In this document: positions 52,776 to 61,349 of the stretch, in pieces
Layout: each line of letters begins with the position of its first letter
How positions within the stretch are numbered: position 1 is the stretch's first letter
Assembly: GCF_029541745.1 (NCBI RefSeq)
Contig: NZ_CP089746.1
Location: forward strand, 5,713,559-5,777,558
Direction of reading: 5' to 3'
DNA from: Streptomyces sp. LX-29
Lineage (GTDB): Bacteria > Actinomycetota > Actinomycetes > Streptomycetales > Streptomycetaceae
DNA length: 64,000 nt
Position numbers and translations under genes: made by a program
The notes under the pieces: generated by a model
Databases searched by the model: none
Seen by the model: the letters and a program-made list of their open reading frames with translations, nothing else
What the model was told of the DNA's origin: nothing

Positions 52776-52967
52776 ATGCTGCCCTACGGAGGCCCGGCGA
52801 GCCCCGCCGGCCTCACCTCGACCGCCCCCGGCCGACCGCAGGCGCTGGCCGCCGGATACGGGCGGGCGTTCCTGGTGGCTTCGGGAATCATCGTGGCGGG
52901 CGTGGTGCTGATGGCGGTACTGCTGCCGGGCGCTCGCGCGGCGGCCAGGAAGGGAGAGCACGCATGA
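52776..52967 (+). pseudogene. Remnant of an MFS transporter C-terminus (63 codons)
   Basis: A short frame ending in ALAAGYGRAFLVASGIIVAGVVLMAVLLPGARAAARK, which looks like the last transmembrane helix and tail of a DHA2-type MFS pump (compare GYRxAFLxA). No upstream frame continues the transporter. The Ala/Gly/Pro-rich first 24 codons may be spurious. Its stop overlaps the next gene's ATG by 4 bases, suggesting it was once the end of the upstream partner of the SDR gene. A genuine one-helix protein is the alternative. Confidence 0.5.
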
Positions 52968-53860
52968 CCGACCCCGGTGCCCGTGACGACCTCGCGGCTC
53001 CCACGGACGCCTCGGCTCCGTCGGGTGTTCCTGTTCCGGACGCCCCCGCCGTCTCCGATCTGCCCGATCTGGCTGTCGGGTCCGACGTTCCGAACTTTCC
53101 GGCCACCGGGCGTCGGGTGCTGGTCAGCGGGGCCTCGCGCGGGGTGGGCCGGGCGGTGGCCCAGGCGTTCGCGGCCAACGGCGACCGGGTCGCGGTGCAC
53201 TTCGGCAGCCGCCGGGCGGAGGCCGAGGCCACGCTGGCGAGCCTGGAGGGCACCGGTCACGTCCTGCTGGGCGCCGACGTGTCGGACCCCGTGGAGGCGG
53301 CGCGACTGGTGGACGCGGCGGCCGAGGTGCTGGGCGGTGTGGACGTGCTGGTGAACAACGCCGCTGTCAACAGCGGCCCGCACCCGCCCGCCACCACTCC
53401 GTACGACGAGTGGGTGGCCGTCTGGCAGCGGCACATCGCCGTCAACCTCCTCGGCACCGCCCAGCTGAGCCGACTGGCCGCCGGGCGCATGATCGACCAG
53501 GGTCGCGGCGGACGCATCGTCAACATCGGCTCCCGCGGGGCCTTCCGCGGCGAGCCCGACCACCCCGCGTACGGGGCGACGAAGGCGGCGGTGCACGCGC
53601 TCGGCCAGTCGCTGGCGGTCGCCCTGGCCCCGCACGGCATCGCCGTCACCTCGGTGGCGCCGGGGTTCATCGACACCGATCGGGTCGCGCCCCGGTTGGC
53701 GGGGGCGGAGGGCGCGGCGATCCGGGCGCAGAGCCCGTTCGGGCGGGTGGCGCGCCCGGAGGAGGTCGCCGAGGCCGTGCTGTGGCTGGCCTCGCCGGCC
53801 GCTCAGTGGAGCTCGGGCACCGTCCTGGACCTCAACGGGGCCTCCTACCTGCGGACGTGA
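52964..53860 (+). CDS. Short-chain dehydrogenase/reductase
   Basis: 298 residues. A 45-residue Pro/Asp/Val-rich N-terminal extension precedes the Rossmann motif RVLVSGASRGVGRAVAQAF (TGxxxGxG variant). NNAAVNS, catalytic Ser in IVNIGSRGAFRG, YGATKAAVHAL (Tyr-x3-Lys) and PGFIDTD follow. The fold and cofactor (NADP(H) suggested by GSRRAEAEA) are clear; the substrate is not. It overlaps the MFS remnant. Confidence 0.88.
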   Translation: MTDPGARDDLAAPTDASAPSGVPVPDAPAVSDLPDLAVGSDVPNFPATGRRVLVSGASRGVGRAVAQAFAANGDRVAVHFGSRRAEAEATLASLEGTGHVLLGADVSDPVEAARLVDAAAEVLGGVDVLVNNAAVNSGPHPPATTPYDEWVAVWQRHIAVNLLGTAQLSRLAAGRMIDQGRGGRIVNIGSRGAFRGEPDHPAYGATKAAVHALGQSLAVALAPHGIAVTSVAPGFIDTDRVAPRLAGAEGAAIRAQSPFGRVARPEEVAEAVLWLASPAAQWSSGTVLDLNGASYLRT

Positions 53861-54052
53861 GCGCCCCGGCCGGGGCAGGCCGTGCCGGCCCCCAGCTCCG
53901 CCGGAGCCTCCGCGACCAGGCGGACCGCGGCCGCTCCCTCTCCGGGGCGGTGCGGGCAGCTCCTGACGGGTGGCGCGCGGCATGGCGACGGTCGACGAGG
54001 TGCCGGGTGCCTGGAACGGTCGAGTCCAGGCGGCCCGGCGCCTCCCGCGTAG

Positions 54053-54067
54053 CTGACGAACCGTCAG
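54053..54067 (+). promoter_or_regulatory. CTGAYG-N3-CRTCAG operator-like site before the MaoC operon
   Basis: CTGACG-AAC-CGTCAG, a perfect 6-base inverted repeat with 3-base spacer, in a locally AT-richer stretch about 190 bases before the MaoC ATG and 60 bases upstream of the KstR-type box. The preceding 53861-54052 contains only GC-rich sequence with a CCGGCCGG-type hairpin. Confidence 0.72.
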
Positions 54068-54126
54068 TTAGTCTGCGGCTGGTGTCTTCCCACCCCATGC
54101 GGGATGGGTTATACATGGCCCGTCGG

Positions 54127-54142
54127 CTAGAACGCGTTCTAG
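54127..54142 (+). promoter_or_regulatory. KstR-type box before the MaoC operon (perfect palindrome)
   Basis: CTAGAACGCGTTCTAG, a perfect 16-base palindrome containing TAGAACGCGTTCTA. This matches the KstR consensus TnnAACnnGTTnnA including the preferred TAGAAC/GTTCTA flanks. It lies 116 bases upstream of the MaoC start, just after a GTTATAC-type -10 candidate (54109-54115). Confidence 0.78.
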
Positions 54143-54257
54143 GCACCGCGCGGCCGGCCGACCAGTGACGACCCCGGCGCGGCCGACGGTGCGGACGGGC
54201 GGGCCGGGGTCTTCGCACCGGATCCCACCGTCACCGCGGCCAAGGAGCACCCACCCG

Positions 54258-55112
54258 ATGCCCATCGACGCCGTCAAAGCGGTCTCGGCCCCGCCCACCA
54301 GCACCGAGATCATCTGGAACCACAAGGACGTCCTGCTCTACCACCTCGGCATCGGCGCGGGCCTCCCGGCGACCGACCCGGCCGAGCTCCGCTACACGTT
54401 GGAGAGCCGGCTGCACGTGCTGCCCAGCTTCGCCACCGTGGCGGGCGGCGGCATGGCGCTCGCCGGCGGGCTCGCGGCGCCCGGCATCGACGTCGACCTC
54501 GCCGCCGTGCTGCACGGCGGACAGGCCCTCACCGTGCACCGGCCCCTCCCCATCAGCGGCGACGCCACCCAGACCTCGAAGGTCGCGGCCGTCTACGACA
54601 AGGGCAAGGCCGCCGTCATCGTGCTGCGCACCGCCACCGCGGACGCCGACGGCCCGCTGTGGACCTGCGACACCCAGATCTTCGTCAAGGGGGAGGGCGG
54701 CTTCGGCGGTGAGCGCGGCCCCTCCATGCGGCTCGACACCCCGGACCGCGAGCCCGACCACACCCTGCTGCGGCCGCTCCGCGAGGACCAGGCGCTGCTC
54801 TACCGGCTCTCCGGAGACTGGAACCCGCTGCACGCCGATCCCGACTTCGCCGCGCGCGCCGGCTTCGAACGGCCCATCCTGCACGGCCTGTGCTCCTACG
54901 GCGTGGTGCTCAAGGCCCTGGTGGACACCCTGCTCGACGGGGACGTCGCCCGGGTCCGCACGTACGCCACCCGCTTCTCCGGCGTCGTCTACCCCGGGGA
55001 GACGCTGCGCGTCCGGGCCTGGCGGGACGGTCACCGCATCCAGGCGACGGCGACCGCCGTGGAGCGGGACGACGCGCCGGTCCTCGCCGACACGGTCCTC
55101 GAACACACCTGA
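54258..55112 (+). CDS. MaoC-type 2-enoyl-CoA hydratase (Rv3538/Hsd4B-like)
   Basis: 284 residues. Two hot-dog folds; the second carries the hydratase-2 motif LYRLSGDWNPLHADPDFA with catalytic D187 and H192. Length, the N-terminal MPIDAVKA.., LLYHLGIGAG and KGEGGFGGERGPS resemble mycobacterial Rv3538, a hydratase acting on cholesterol side-chain enoyl-CoA. First gene of an operon with an alcohol dehydrogenase (42-base gap) and an SDR. A KstR-type box and the second operator motif both lie upstream. Confidence 0.88.
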   Translation: MPIDAVKAVSAPPTSTEIIWNHKDVLLYHLGIGAGLPATDPAELRYTLESRLHVLPSFATVAGGGMALAGGLAAPGIDVDLAAVLHGGQALTVHRPLPISGDATQTSKVAAVYDKGKAAVIVLRTATADADGPLWTCDTQIFVKGEGGFGGERGPSMRLDTPDREPDHTLLRPLREDQALLYRLSGDWNPLHADPDFAARAGFERPILHGLCSYGVVLKALVDTLLDGDVARVRTYATRFSGVVYPGETLRVRAWRDGHRIQATATAVERDDAPVLADTVLEHT

Positions 55113-55154
55113 TACCGGAAGCCGTCTGGACGGTCGTACGAAGGGAGCCGCACC

Positions 55155-56231
55155 GTGCGCGCAGCCGTACTGCACGAGATCGGGCAGGACAGGCTCGACG
55201 TCCTCGACGACGTGGAGCCGGTGGGGCTGGGCCCCGGCAAGGTCAGGCTGCGGGTGCGGGCCACCGGGCTGTGCCACTCGGACGTCTCCGCGATGAAGGG
55301 CGTGCTGCCGCAGCCGGCGCCGTTCATCCCCGGCCACGAGGGTGCCGGCGAGGTGCTCGACGTCGGCGACGGCGTGACGGGGCTCGGCCCCGGCGACCGG
55401 GTGCTGATCTGCTGGCTGCCCGCCTGCCGCGGCTGCCCGGCCTGCCGACGTGGCCAGAGCCATCTGTGTCTGGCCGGCTTCGCCGGCGCCGGGACGCCCA
55501 ACTTCACCCGCCCCGCCGGTGAGGTCTTCGGCTTCGCCGGCACCGGCACCTTCGCCGAGGAGATCGTCGTCAGTGCCGGCAGCGCCGTGCCCATCCCCGA
55601 CGACGTGCCGTTCGACATCGCCGCCCTGATCGGCTGCGGGGTCTCCACCGGCCTCGGCGCCGCCCTCAACACCGCGCGGGTGGCGGCCGGTTCCTCGGTG
55701 GCCGTCATCGGCTGCGGCGGCGTGGGCATCAGCACCATCCAGGGCGCCAGAGTCGCCGGCGCCGCGCGGATCGTCGCCGTCGACCCCGTCGCCTCCCGCC
55801 GGGAGGCGGCGCTCCGCTTCGGCGCCACCGAGGCGGTCGCCCCGGACGGGCTCGCCGACGCCAAGAGCCGCGTCACCGCGGGCGAGGGCTTCGACTACGT
55901 CTTCGAGGTCGTCGGCACCTCGGCGACCGCCCGCACCGCCTACGAGTCGACCCGCCGCGGCGGCACCCTCTGCGTGGTCGGCGCGGGCGCGCTCGACGAC
56001 CACCTCCGGATCAGCATGTTCGAGCTGTTCTTCGACGAGAAGCGCATCCTGCCCTCGCTGTACGGGGGCGGCGACGTGCTGCGCTCCTACGAGCGGGCCA
56101 TCGCGCTGTGGCGGGCGGGCCGCATCGACCTGGAGGGGCTGATCACCCACCGGGTGCGGCTGGAGGAGGTCAACGACGCGCTCGACCAGATGCGGACGGG
56201 CGCGGCGCTGCGCACCTGCATCGAGATCTGA
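55155..56231 (+). CDS. Zn-dependent medium-chain alcohol dehydrogenase
   Basis: 358 residues, GTG start behind GAAGGGAG. Catalytic zinc ligands: Cys in ATGLCHSD, His in PGHEGAGEV and Cys in LIGCGVSTG. Structural zinc: four Cys in PACRGCPACRRGQSHLC. NAD site VIGCGGVGISTIQGA with Asp in VAVDPVASRR indicates NAD(H). This is class-III-like architecture. In this operon it could oxidise the side-chain alcohol made by the CYP125-type P450 or interconvert a CoA intermediate; that role is inferred from context. Confidence 0.9.
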   Translation: MRAAVLHEIGQDRLDVLDDVEPVGLGPGKVRLRVRATGLCHSDVSAMKGVLPQPAPFIPGHEGAGEVLDVGDGVTGLGPGDRVLICWLPACRGCPACRRGQSHLCLAGFAGAGTPNFTRPAGEVFGFAGTGTFAEEIVVSAGSAVPIPDDVPFDIAALIGCGVSTGLGAALNTARVAAGSSVAVIGCGGVGISTIQGARVAGAARIVAVDPVASRREAALRFGATEAVAPDGLADAKSRVTAGEGFDYVFEVVGTSATARTAYESTRRGGTLCVVGAGALDDHLRISMFELFFDEKRILPSLYGGGDVLRSYERAIALWRAGRIDLEGLITHRVRLEEVNDALDQMRTGAALRTCIEI

Positions 56232-56439
56232 GGCGCCGGCGAGGCTCGGCGGGGCCGGTGGGTCCGGCGGGGGTCCGGCCAGAGACGGGAGCCCGCGGGG
56301 GCGCGGAGCCGCGGGGCGCCGAGCCGGGCGGCCGAGTGGACGAGCAGGCGAAACCCGAACAGGCATGAAGCAGCCGAGCAGCCGAGTAGCCGGAGCCGAG
56401 TAGGCGGGCGGCCAGAGAGCCGAGAGGAAGGGGCGGGGC

Positions 56440-57399
56440 ATGGCGGACAGGGCGGCGATGGCGGGCATGGCGGGCACGGTGTCGCTGGAGGGGAAGACCG
56501 CGATCGTCACCGGCGGCGGCCGCGGGCTCGGCCGCGCGGAAGCGCTGGAACTGGCCCGGCTGGGCGCCCACGTCATCGTCAACGATCACGGTGAGCCGGG
56601 GCCGGCCGAGGAGGTCGTCGCCGAGATCCGGGCAGCCGGCGGCAGGGCCACCGCCCACCTCGGCGACGTGGCCGACTTCGAGGTGGCGCGCGGGCTGGTC
56701 CACCTGGCGGTCGACACCGGCGGCGGCCTCGACGTCCTGGTCAACAACGCCGGCATCCTCCGCGACCGGATGGTCTTCTCGATGACCGAGGACGAGTGGG
56801 ACGCGGTCATCCGCGTGCACCTCAAGGGCGCCTTCAACACCATCCGCTTCGCCGCCGCGCACTGGCGGGAGCGGGCCAAGGCGGCGGACGGACGGCCGGT
56901 CCAGGGCCGGATCGTCAACACCTCGTCCGAGGCGTTCCTCGCCGGATCGGCCGGCCAGCCCAACTACGCCGCGGCCAAGGGTGGCGTCGTCGGCCTGACC
57001 ACCTCCACCGCTGCCGCCCTCGCCCGCTACGGCGTGACGGCCAACGCGATCTGCCCCCGCGCCCGCACCCGGATGACCGAGGACGTCTTCGCCGCGGTCC
57101 CGGCCCGGCCGACGGGGGCGCCGGGGGACGCGCTCGACCCGCTGGCCCCCGAGCACGTCGCACCGCTCGTCGGCTACCTCGCCTCGCCCGCCGCGGCGGA
57201 GGTCAGCGGGCAGCTCTTCGTCGTGCACGGCGGGATGGTGGCGATCGTGGACCGGCCTCGGGTCGCCGCCAAGTTCGACACCGAGCAGCGCGCCTTCACC
57301 GCGGAGGAGCTGGCCGGGCTGCTCACCCCGTACTACGCGGCGCGGCCGCCGGGCGAGTCGTTCGCCGCGGTCGAGGTGCTCGGCCTCAAGCGGGGCTGA
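56440..57399 (+). CDS. SDR oxidoreductase (3-hydroxyacyl-CoA/17beta-HSD type)
   Basis: 319 residues; GAGGAAGG precedes ATG 56440 (ATGs at 56458 and 56467 also in frame). TGGGRGLGRAEALELARLGAHVIVND binds NAD(H) (Asp after strand 2). NNAGILRDRM, VNTSSEAFLAGSAGQPNYAAAKGG (Ser, Tyr, Lys) and ARTRMTEDVF follow. The ILRDRMVFSMTEDEWDAVIRVHLKGAF region matches HSD10/HSD17B4-type enzymes of fatty-acid and steroid beta-oxidation. Likely acts after the MaoC hydratase as a 3-hydroxyacyl-CoA dehydrogenase. 208 bases separate it from the dehydrogenase, with only repeats (GCCGAGYAGCCGAG). Confidence 0.87.
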   Translation: MADRAAMAGMAGTVSLEGKTAIVTGGGRGLGRAEALELARLGAHVIVNDHGEPGPAEEVVAEIRAAGGRATAHLGDVADFEVARGLVHLAVDTGGGLDVLVNNAGILRDRMVFSMTEDEWDAVIRVHLKGAFNTIRFAAAHWRERAKAADGRPVQGRIVNTSSEAFLAGSAGQPNYAAAKGGVVGLTTSTAAALARYGVTANAICPRARTRMTEDVFAAVPARPTGAPGDALDPLAPEHVAPLVGYLASPAAAEVSGQLFVVHGGMVAIVDRPRVAAKFDTEQRAFTAEELAGLLTPYYAARPPGESFAAVEVLGLKRG

Positions 57400-57892
57400 C
57401 GCGGGACCGGGCGGGCCGCCCTCGGCGTGGCGGTCGCGAGCTCAGGACGCCTGCTGCTGCGGCGGCGTTGGCCTACGGTGCCGGCCGTGGCCGGGGGCCT
57501 GCGCGTCCTCGGACGCGGCCTGCACTCCACGGTGCCGACCCCCGCCCACCGGGGCTATGGAGGCGCTCTGCGCCGTGGCGTCCGGGGACTGTGGGAAGGA
57601 CTGCGGGAAGGCGTGCGGAGGGGACTGCCGGTACGGCTGGACGGCGTCGCTTCGGGCTTCGGTCATGTGGGAATTCACCCCGTCAAATCGGTTTCGTGCG
57701 GTGCACGAGAGGCCCGTCACGACCGACCGCACGCGCCACCGGAACGCTCCGTGAAGCCGCCACCGTCGAGCGTCGGTGGTGTACGGAACACGTGGCCGCG
57801 TAAGCCCCCCGGGAGGATTTTAGCCAGGTCGGCGATCTCGGGGGAGCCGGACTCGCCGGTAGGACAAGCGGGTTGGTGGTGGGGGCGGTTGC
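57400..57892. other. Intergenic region between converging genes
   Basis: About 490 bases. It holds the weak small frame described next (57442-57666) and, at about 57751-57770, a short hairpin (CCACCG/CGGTGG). An AT-richer stretch near 57665-57695 could be a minus-strand promoter. Nothing else is supported. Confidence 0.5.
57442..57666 (-). CDS. Possible small Pro/Gln/Ser-rich protein
   Basis: A 74-codon frame from ATG 57666, preceded by AT-rich promoter-like sequence but no clear ribosome site. The product (SPPHAFPQSFPQSPDATAQSASI...) has no domain. Codon bias is weak and it may be spurious. Confidence 0.25.
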   Translation of the reverse strand: MTEARSDAVQPYRQSPPHAFPQSFPQSPDATAQSASIAPVGGGRHRGVQAASEDAQAPGHGRHRRPTPPQQQAS

Positions 57893-60631
57893 TCATGGCC
57901 GCGCCATCGGCGCCTGCTGGAGCGGCACCGGCCGCGCTGCCGCGCCGCCGGCCCCCGCGCCGAGGCCGCGGTGAAGCGACCCTGGGCCGCCGATGGAACG
58001 GTGCTCATCACCGGAGGCACCGGCAGTCTCGGCGCGATGCTCGCCCGGCACCTGGTGGTGGCCCACGGCGTACGCAACGGGCGCGCCCCCTCCGAGCGCC
58101 GTCACGCCGGCCACCGTGCCTCCCGTCGAGCCCTCGGCCGTACTTCCCGCCGCGCCTTCCGCGGCGGCGTGCGACGGGCCGCACGCGCCCGTGGCCCCGT
58201 CGACCGCGCCCGTACGGCGGACCCAGATCGGCCGCGGTGCGTACGCCGCGCCGGGCGCCGGGTCCGTGCCGACCGGCCGCCCCGCGGCCCCCTCCGGGCC
58301 GCCGCGCCGCTCCCACACCAGCCCAGGCACCGTGATCCGGCCGTCGATGGAGGGGCCCGGCAGCGGCGAGCCGGCCGCCGACCCCGGCGCCGCCCGCCGC
58401 CCGGCGGGCGCGCCCCCCGGCCGCCCCTCGCCGTCCCCGCCGCCACCCGCCCAGAGAGGGGCTGCTCCAGCGGGGGCGCGCCCTGCCGGGGTGGTCCTTG
58501 TGGTGGTGGTTCCCGTGGGGGTTGTCGGGGTGGGTTTCCTGGGGTTGGCCCCTGCCGGGGTGGTCCCCGTGGGGGCGGCTTCCGCCGGGTTGACCTCTGC
58601 TGAGGTGGTCCCTGTCAGGTCGGCCCGTGTTGCGGTGGCTCCAGCCAGGGCGGCTCCCATCGGGATGATCCCTGTCAGGGTGGCTCCCGTTGGGGTGGCC
58701 CCTGCCGGGGCGGTTCCGGTCGGGGTGGCCCCTGCCTGGGTGGGTCCGGTCGGGGTGGCCCCTGCCGGGCTGGTCCCCGTTGGGGTGGCCCCTGCCGGGG
58801 TGGTCCCTGTCGGGTCGCCCCCTGCCTGGCCTGCCTGGGTGGTCCCCGTCGCATCGCCCCCTGCCTGGGTGCCTCCCGTCGGGTTGGCCCCTGCCGGAGT
58901 GGCATGTAACGAAGGGGCTCCCGCCGGGATGGCACCTGCTGGAGTGGCACGTACCGCAGGGGCTCCCGCTGGGATGGATCCCGCCGGGATGGCCCCTCCC
59001 GCGGTGGCCCCCGTCGGGCGCGGCGTCGCCGGCGCGGGTCCGGACGGGTGCGGCGGCTTCGCGTCCGGCCGGGTGCGGAGTCTGGCTTCGCCACGCCGCA
59101 TCAGCACGCGCGCCCCCCTGCCCGGCTTCACGTCCGCCCCGGATACCGGCGTTCCGTAGGCTGTGTTCAGCCCGGATCCCAACGTTCCGCTGCCCGCGCC
59201 CGCACCGGACGCCGACGTTCCGCTGCCCATGCCCGCGCCGGACGCCGGCGTCTCGCTGTCCGCCCCCGCACCCACGCCGGATGCCGGCGTTTCGTCGACC
59301 AGGGCCACGCCCGCGCCCATACCCGCCCCGGATGCCGGCGTTCCGCCGCCCGCGCCCGCGCCCGCACCGGCCTCGGGGCGTGTCCCCGCCCCGGCTGTCG
59401 GCGCACCGGTGTCGGCCCTCGCGCCGGCGTGGGACCGCGCGCCCGTTCCGGCGGGTGCGCCCGCCCCGGCGCTCGTATCCGCCCGCCCGCTCGTGTCCGT
59501 CCCGGCTTCGGGTGGGGTGTCTGTCCCGACCTCCGACCGCGTGGCCATCCCGTAGGCCCCGCACGGCAGCCGCACCCGCGCGAGGCCGCAGGGCACCTGC
59601 CCGGTCGCGTACGGCAGCCGCAGCTCACCGTCGCGGGTCCACAGGCCGGCGCCCGGCAGCCAGCCGGTCGGCGCCGCCAGCCGCTGCAACCGCCGCTCGG
59701 CGGGGCGCCACACGGCGATCGACGGTCCGCCGCGATCGTCGATCTGGAAGGCCACCGCGCACCCCTCCGGGGCCAGCGCCTGGCCGGGCTGCACCGCGAA
59801 CGGGGTGGCCGCCGCCCCGGCCAGCCGCAGGCACTCCGGGAACCGCACTGGCAGCGCGGAGCCCAGCACACCCCAGCCCAGCCGCTCCTGGCCGGGGGCG
59901 TCGGACCGCACCAGCAGCAGTCCGCTGTCCGGATCGGCCAGCAGCAGCCGGTCGTTGCTCCCCTCGGTGATCTGGAGCAGCGGGCTGGTCTCGCCGTCGC
60001 GTCGCAGGTCGACCGCGACCGCCTTGGTCCGGCCGTCGAGTTCCCGGTCGAGCGCCAGCAGCCGGCCGCCGCGGTCCAGCCAGCTGCCGCCCGTACAGCG
60101 CCCCGGTAGTTCGGCGATGCGGCGCGGCGCGTCGGCCCCGTACACCAGCCACAGTGAGGTCGTGGTCGCCCCGGCGCCCGCGCCGCGACCGAGCGCGAAC
60201 ACGGCCGTGCCGCCCGGCGCGGGCGGCAGCAGGGACAGCTCCGCGCAGTCGACGGAACCCACCTGCCGCTCACCGGTGCCCGGGCCGGTCGGATAGAGCA
60301 GCGACAGCGCGTGCCGGTCGGCCACCCGGCGGCGGATCAGCACCCGCCCGTCGGCGAGCGGTTGCACCTCGCTGTCCGGCTCCTCCGGCTGCCGCCCGGC
60401 CAGCGGCACGGCGTACGGCTCGGGGCCGTCCAGCGTCCAGCGCTCGGGGTACCAGCTGCCCGTCGTGACGCTGAGCGTCAGCCGCGCCGCGTACGAGCCG
60501 TCGGCCGCGATGGCGAGGTCCGCGCGGGGACGAGGCGCCGGGCGCTCCCGGGACTCCGCGCCGCGCGCCGCCGTGGCGTCGTCCTCCGGCACGCTCGTGA
60601 CGCTCTGGGATTCGGTGGCACAGGCCGTCAT
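57893..60631 (-). CDS. Large hypothetical protein: beta-rich N-terminal domain plus repeat tail
   Basis: 912 residues from ATG 60631, chosen because GGAGGTGA lies 11 bases upstream; the frame could extend to ATG 60709. Residues ~20-395 are a non-repetitive domain with alternating hydrophobic strands and recurring Asp/Gly turns (SLLPPAPGGTAVFALG, GSWLDRGGRLLALD, LLLVRSDAPG), suggesting a propeller-like fold. From ~400 to 910 it is Gly/Ala/Thr/Pro-rich with two tandem-repeat blocks. No signal peptide, membrane segment or catalytic motif is visible. The function is unknown; the repeats resemble those of cell-wall or surface-interacting proteins. Confidence 0.65.
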   Translation of the reverse strand: MTACATESQSVTSVPEDDATAARGAESRERPAPRPRADLAIAADGSYAARLTLSVTTGSWYPERWTLDGPEPYAVPLAGRQPEEPDSEVQPLADGRVLIRRRVADRHALSLLYPTGPGTGERQVGSVDCAELSLLPPAPGGTAVFALGRGAGAGATTTSLWLVYGADAPRRIAELPGRCTGGSWLDRGGRLLALDRELDGRTKAVAVDLRRDGETSPLLQITEGSNDRLLLADPDSGLLLVRSDAPGQERLGWGVLGSALPVRFPECLRLAGAAATPFAVQPGQALAPEGCAVAFQIDDRGGPSIAVWRPAERRLQRLAAPTGWLPGAGLWTRDGELRLPYATGQVPCGLARVRLPCGAYGMATRSEVGTDTPPEAGTDTSGRADTSAGAGAPAGTGARSHAGARADTGAPTAGAGTRPEAGAGAGAGGGTPASGAGMGAGVALVDETPASGVGAGADSETPASGAGMGSGTSASGAGAGSGTLGSGLNTAYGTPVSGADVKPGRGARVLMRRGEARLRTRPDAKPPHPSGPAPATPRPTGATAGGAIPAGSIPAGAPAVRATPAGAIPAGAPSLHATPAGANPTGGTQAGGDATGTTQAGQAGGDPTGTTPAGATPTGTSPAGATPTGPTQAGATPTGTAPAGATPTGATLTGIIPMGAALAGATATRADLTGTTSAEVNPAEAAPTGTTPAGANPRKPTPTTPTGTTTTRTTPAGRAPAGAAPLWAGGGGDGEGRPGGAPAGRRAAPGSAAGSPLPGPSIDGRITVPGLVWERRGGPEGAAGRPVGTDPAPGAAYAPRPIWVRRTGAVDGATGACGPSHAAAEGAAGSTAEGSTGGTVAGVTALGGGAPVAYAVGHHQVPGEHRAETAGASGDEHRSIGGPGSLHRGLGAGAGGAAARPVPLQQAPMARP
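58440..58995 (-). repeat. 15/30-bp minisatellite encoding ATPTG/TTPAG repeats
   Basis: On the + strand the words GGGGTGGCCCCTGCC and GGGGTGGTCCCCGTC alternate for over 500 bases, with scattered substitutions. All units are a multiple of three, so the reading frame of the 912-residue protein is kept. It is the largest repeat in the window. Confidence 0.85.
59162..59410 (-). repeat. Second tandem repeat in the same gene (ASGAGMGSGT type)
   Basis: Units of roughly 45-60 bases built on CCGGAYGCCGGCGTTYCG and CCCGCGCCCGCACC recur five times between 59162 and 59370. They encode Gly/Ala/Ser-rich segments with an occasional acidic residue. Confidence 0.75.
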
Positions 60632-61349
60632 GGTGTACGTCACCTCCGCCTGATGAACGTAGTTTTCGCACTTCCAGCCGAACAGTGCGAGTTGCGCCTG
60701 TTCACGCATAAGAGTGGCAACTGCCTGATTCCGCTGAGGGGGTGGAGTCGGGTGTGCTGGGCGGTGAGGTGCGTTTGTGGTGATTCGGTCTGTGGTCGAT
60801 CCGGACACGGGGTCGGCGGAGCCGGGGCCCGTGATGCGCGGCCCGTGGCTCGTAGCCTGTGGACCGTATTCCGTAGCCCGCGGGGCGATCTCCGCGGTGC
60901 GATCTCCACGGCGCGAGGCCCGTAGCCCGCCGTCCGTAGCCCGCGGGGCGATGTCCGTACGGCCGTGGGGCCGCGTGTCCCCGCGTCCCCATGCCCCCGC
61001 GTCCCCGTGTCCGCGTGTCCGGTGTCCCCTTGTCCGCGTCTCCGCAGGGGGCCGCGTGTCCCCCCGTCCGCGTGTCCGTCGGTCCGTGGGTCCGGATATC
61101 CGCCTTCGCCGTCTCCAGCCCGCGGTCCGTGGTCCGTGGTCCGCGCCGCGCGATCCGGGGCGCGGGGTGGATACGGGCCGGGGCTCCGCTGCCGTACGCC
61201 CCCGTGACCGCCGCCGCACACGATCGCCCGCCGGGCCCAGGTGGCCGCTTCCCGCCGTCCCGGGCGGCGGCTCGCGTCGGGGTCGGACGGAGAAGCGGCA
61301 CCGACGGCTCCGGGACAACAGGGCACAGGTGGGAGGTAATCTCTGACCT
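60632..61349. other. Long intergenic region with short tandem repeats
   Basis: 718 bases upstream of the divergent Nif3 gene. From about 60840 to 60960 GTAGCCCGCGGGGCGAT recurs, and from 60965 to 61090 an 8-12-base unit based on CCGCGTGTCC(CC) recurs more than ten times. Open frames crossing it are Arg/Gly/Pro shadows. GGGAGGT (61331-61337) is the ribosome site of the next gene. No RNA gene is recognised. Confidence 0.6.
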
